Of a DNA stretch of 64,000 nt, positions 61,931-64,000 are shown in pieces. Source of the stretch: Frateuria edaphi (GTDB lineage Bacteria > Pseudomonadota > Gammaproteobacteria > Xanthomonadales > Rhodanobacteraceae); contig NZ_CP088251.1 of the NCBI RefSeq assembly GCF_021117405.1, forward strand, positions 2,790,001 through 2,854,000, written 5' to 3'. The notes under the pieces are model-generated. The model searched no databases and was not told the DNA's origin. It saw nothing but the letters and a program-made list of their open reading frames with translations. The position numbers were made by a program, and so were the translations under genes. Each line of letters begins with the position of its first letter. Positions within the stretch are counted from its first letter, which is position 1.

Positions 61931-62866
61931 ATGCACGGTTACCGTCTCGCCTTTGTCACGCCCATCCAGGCCCCGAGCTGGCAGCGCTGGCTGGTGTTCT
62001 CGCCGGTCGCCCGGCTGGTGTTCTTCACCGCGCTGCTGGTCGCCGCCAGCATGCTGTTCGGGCTCGTTCCGCACGGGCCGGCCGAGAGCCCCGTCGCCAA
62101 GGGCCTGCGCGAGCTTGGCTTCCGGGCCGTGGCGCCGCTGCTTGCCTACCTGGTGCTGGTCAAGCTGATCGAGCGCCGGCCGGTGCGCGAACTGGCGCTG
62201 CGGCGCCTCGCGCCTGAGGGCGCGCTCGGCCTGGCCGCGGGCGCGCTGCTGTTCAGCGCCGTCGTCGGCAGCCTGTGGCTGCTCGGCAGTTACCGGATCA
62301 TCGGCACCAACCCGGAAGCGCACTGGATGCTCGCGGCACTGACGGTAGGCCTGGGCGCCGGCATCGGCGAGGAGATCATCTGCCGCGGCGTGCTCTACCG
62401 GATCGTCGAGGAAGGCCTGGGCAGCTGGATCGCGCTGCTGGTGTCGGCCTTGTTCTTCGGGGCCGCGCATCTGAACAACCCGGGCGCCACGCTGTGGGCC
62501 GGCCTGGCGATCGCCATCGAGGCCGGCATCCTGTTCGGACTGATCTACCTGGTGACCCGTTCGCTGTGGATCTGCATGGGCCTGCACGCGGCCTGGAACT
62601 TCATGCAGGGCACGGTCTACGGCATCCCCGTATCGGGGACCCGGGCGGATGGCTGGCTGGTATCCACCCGCAGCGGGCCGGACTGGCTGAGCGGCGGCGT
62701 GTTCGGCGCCGAGGCGTCGGTGGTCGCGCTCGTGCTGTGCACGCTGGTGTCCGCCATGCTGCTGGCAGTGGCGCTGCGACGCGGCCTGATCGTGCCGCCC
62801 GGCTGGCGCCGCCAGGGGACCGAACCGCGTTCGGGTTCCCTACCCATGCCCACCCCGGGCAGCTAA
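61931..62866 (+). CDS. CPBP-family intramembrane metalloprotease (Abi/CAAX-like)
   Basis: This 311-aa membrane protein has about eight helices and the CPBP motifs GIGEEIICRGVLYR (EExxxR), FFGAAHLNNPG and GLHAAWNFMQG (His ligands). The family contains Rce1-like prenyl-protein proteases and bacterial proteins linked to bacteriocin immunity and membrane stress; the bacterial substrates are mostly unknown. The ATG at 61931 has AGGGGAAATCGC ahead of it. A sensor-kinase gene starts 83 bases after its stop. Confidence 0.9.
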   Translation: MHGYRLAFVTPIQAPSWQRWLVFSPVARLVFFTALLVAASMLFGLVPHGPAESPVAKGLRELGFRAVAPLLAYLVLVKLIERRPVRELALRRLAPEGALGLAAGALLFSAVVGSLWLLGSYRIIGTNPEAHWMLAALTVGLGAGIGEEIICRGVLYRIVEEGLGSWIALLVSALFFGAAHLNNPGATLWAGLAIAIEAGILFGLIYLVTRSLWICMGLHAAWNFMQGTVYGIPVSGTRADGWLVSTRSGPDWLSGGVFGAEASVVALVLCTLVSAMLLAVALRRGLIVPPGWRRQGTEPRSGSLPMPTPGS

Positions 62867-62949
62867 TCTGGTTCCATCGCCGGCGGCAGGCACCACGAGG
62901 TCGTGGCGGCAAGCACTCCACGGCCCTCCGCAACCACGGCGACATACGC

Positions 62950-64000
62950 ATGCCGGCAGCAGTACCCGACGATTTCCAGCCCGATCCCTCCCGTCATTCC
63001 TGGCTGGCGCACCTGCCGGTGCAGCGCAAGATGCTGCTGGTGATCGGCCCGCTGCTGCTGGTGTTCCTGCTCGCCAACCTGGCCACGCTCTACTCGCTGC
63101 AGGAGCAGACGGTCAATCGACGGTGGACCGAGCACACCTACCGGGTACTGCTCGCCATCGATTCGGTCAAGGACGCCATGCTGACCGCGCAGATCGGGGC
63201 CCGCGGCTACATGCTGACGCAGAGCAGCGCGGAGCTGGCCGGATTCGAGAAGGGCGGCCGCAGCCTGGCCTCCGGGTTCAGGCTGCTGCGTACGCTGACC
63301 ACCGACAACCCGCTGCAGCAAGCCAGGCTCGACCGCGCGGAGGTGCTGGCGACACGCTGGCAGCGCGAGATCGTCGCCTACGTGGTCACCCCGGCCAGCC
63401 GCGGCAGGATCGACGCCGGGGCGCGCGAGCGCATCCAGCAGGACTTCTTCGCCCACCGCACCGTCACCGCGCCGGACGTGACCGGCGTGCTGGCCCAGAT
63501 GGCGGGCACCGAGGAGGCGCTGCTGGCCGAACGCAACGCGCGGCTGCAGCGGACGCTGGACCTCATGCGGGTGTTCAACGCGCTGGCCGCCGCGCTCTCG
63601 CTGCTCTACGGGGCCTACGTACTGGAGCTCACCCGGCGCATCATCACCCGGCCGCTGCACCAGATGACCACCCTGATGTCCCGCCTGGCGGCGCACGACC
63701 ACTCGGTCACGATCACCCGCCAGGGCCGGCGCGACGAGATCGGCCAGATCGCGCGGGCACTGGAAGTGTTCAAGCGGATGGCGATCGGCTCGAGCGAGCA
63801 GAACTGGGTCAAGAGCGAGATCTCGCGACTGGTCCAGCGCCTGCAGCAGCTTGGCACGCACCGCGACTTCGGCGCTGCGCTCGCCAGCGAACTGGCGCCG
63901 CTGACCCAGTCCGGGGTTGCGCTCTATTACGGCTACGACGCCGCAAGCGAACGGCTGGACCTGCTCGGCAGCTACGGCCTGCGCCAGTCATGGAACCCTG
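62950..64000 (+). CDS. CHASE3-HAMP-GAF sensor kinase, N-terminal part (truncated by window edge)
   Basis: The frame is open from ATG 62950 to the window end (350 codons). It has a cytoplasmic N-terminus, TM1 (VIGPLLLVFLLANLATLY), a CHASE3-like sensor (IGARGYMLTQSSAELAGF), TM2 (VFNALAAALSLLYGAYVL) and a HAMP region (RRIITRPLHQMTTLMSRLAA). A GAF domain begins near LALASELAPLTQSGVALYYG-like sequence (ASELAPLTQSGVALYYGYD). A kinase core is expected beyond the edge. GCATGCC start context lacks a clear ribosome-binding site. Confidence 0.85.
   Translation, partial: MPAAVPDDFQPDPSRHSWLAHLPVQRKMLLVIGPLLLVFLLANLATLYSLQEQTVNRRWTEHTYRVLLAIDSVKDAMLTAQIGARGYMLTQSSAELAGFEKGGRSLASGFRLLRTLTTDNPLQQARLDRAEVLATRWQREIVAYVVTPASRGRIDAGARERIQQDFFAHRTVTAPDVTGVLAQMAGTEEALLAERNARLQRTLDLMRVFNALAAALSLLYGAYVLELTRRIITRPLHQMTTLMSRLAAHDHSVTITRQGRRDEIGQIARALEVFKRMAIGSSEQNWVKSEISRLVQRLQQLGTHRDFGAALASELAPLTQSGVALYYGYDAASERLDLLGSYGLRQSWNP

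Noticed and set aside
59567-62587. A 1006-codon minus-strand frame spanning prfC and part of the CPBP gene
   Set aside because: Only its last 145 codons (from 60004) form a plausible protein with a ribosome-binding site; the rest is antisense to prfC.
62863-63861. 332-codon minus-strand frame near the right edge
   Set aside because: It is antisense to the CHASE3-HAMP-GAF kinase, whose domains are clear on the + strand.

Overview
The window is very GC-rich chromosomal DNA from a gammaproteobacterium. The best fit is the order Xanthomonadales, probably a Rhodanobacteraceae-like genus such as Dyella, Luteibacter or Rhodanobacter. The reasons are sucCD beside pilSR, divergent bamD and rluD-pgeF, a metX-metB-hom operon, periplasmic mannosidase clusters, and a dispersed CTCTCCC...GGGAGAG intergenic palindrome typical of this group. 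The genus is inferred, not proven. No prophage, insertion sequence, CRISPR array, tRNA or rRNA was seen. Coding density is high and about 56 genes are supported.

Layout. 1-2.2 kb: two related proline-rich single-pass membrane proteins. 2.4-10 kb: housekeeping and stress genes, namely an EF-G paralogue, a PfpI/DJ-1 protein, a SET protein, a lipoprotein, an acyl-CoA dehydrogenase, pgeF and rluD. 10-18.4 kb: bamD, nadE, sucDC and the type IV pilus regulators pilS-pilR. 18.5-22.4 kb: a sensor kinase / response regulator / hybrid kinase operon. 22.6-31.6 kb: a mannose locus, with a GH92 mannosidase divergent from an operon of LacI regulator, FucP-type transporter, PfkB kinase, AGE-family isomerase and M1 peptidase. 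Two identical operator palindromes lie between them. 31.7-33.7 kb: Ku and a stand-alone LigD-type polymerase (end joining). 33.8-37.2 kb: YceI-cytochrome b561-YceI, a glutaredoxin-like protein and L-serine deaminase. 37.5-42.9 kb: a stressosome operon (rsbR, rsbS, rsbT, a fused ATPase-phosphatase) running into two sensor kinases. 43.4-50.9 kb: cutC, GH2 beta-mannosidase, GH125 and GH92 mannosidases, preceded by a palindrome resembling the LacI operator of the first locus. 51-53.2 kb: an APC permease and a small protein. 53.4-56.9 kb: a methionine operon (metX, metB, hom) behind a SAM-I (S-box) riboswitch with a recognisable promoter. 57-64 kb: a 2OG-Fe oxygenase, two secreted proteins of unknown role, an M24 peptidase homologue, prfC, a CPBP membrane protease and a truncated CHASE3 sensor kinase.

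How the genes fit together. The two mannoside loci make one coherent scheme. GH92, GH125 and GH2 enzymes outside the cytoplasm would strip alpha- and beta-linked mannose from N-glycan-like or mannan substrates. The FucP-type carrier would import mannose, the AGE-family enzyme would turn it into fructose, and the PfkB kinase would phosphorylate it. The operator similarity suggests shared control by a LacI-family repressor. The other notable regulatory units are the stressosome wired to two-component kinases and the S-box riboswitch in a gammaproteobacterium.
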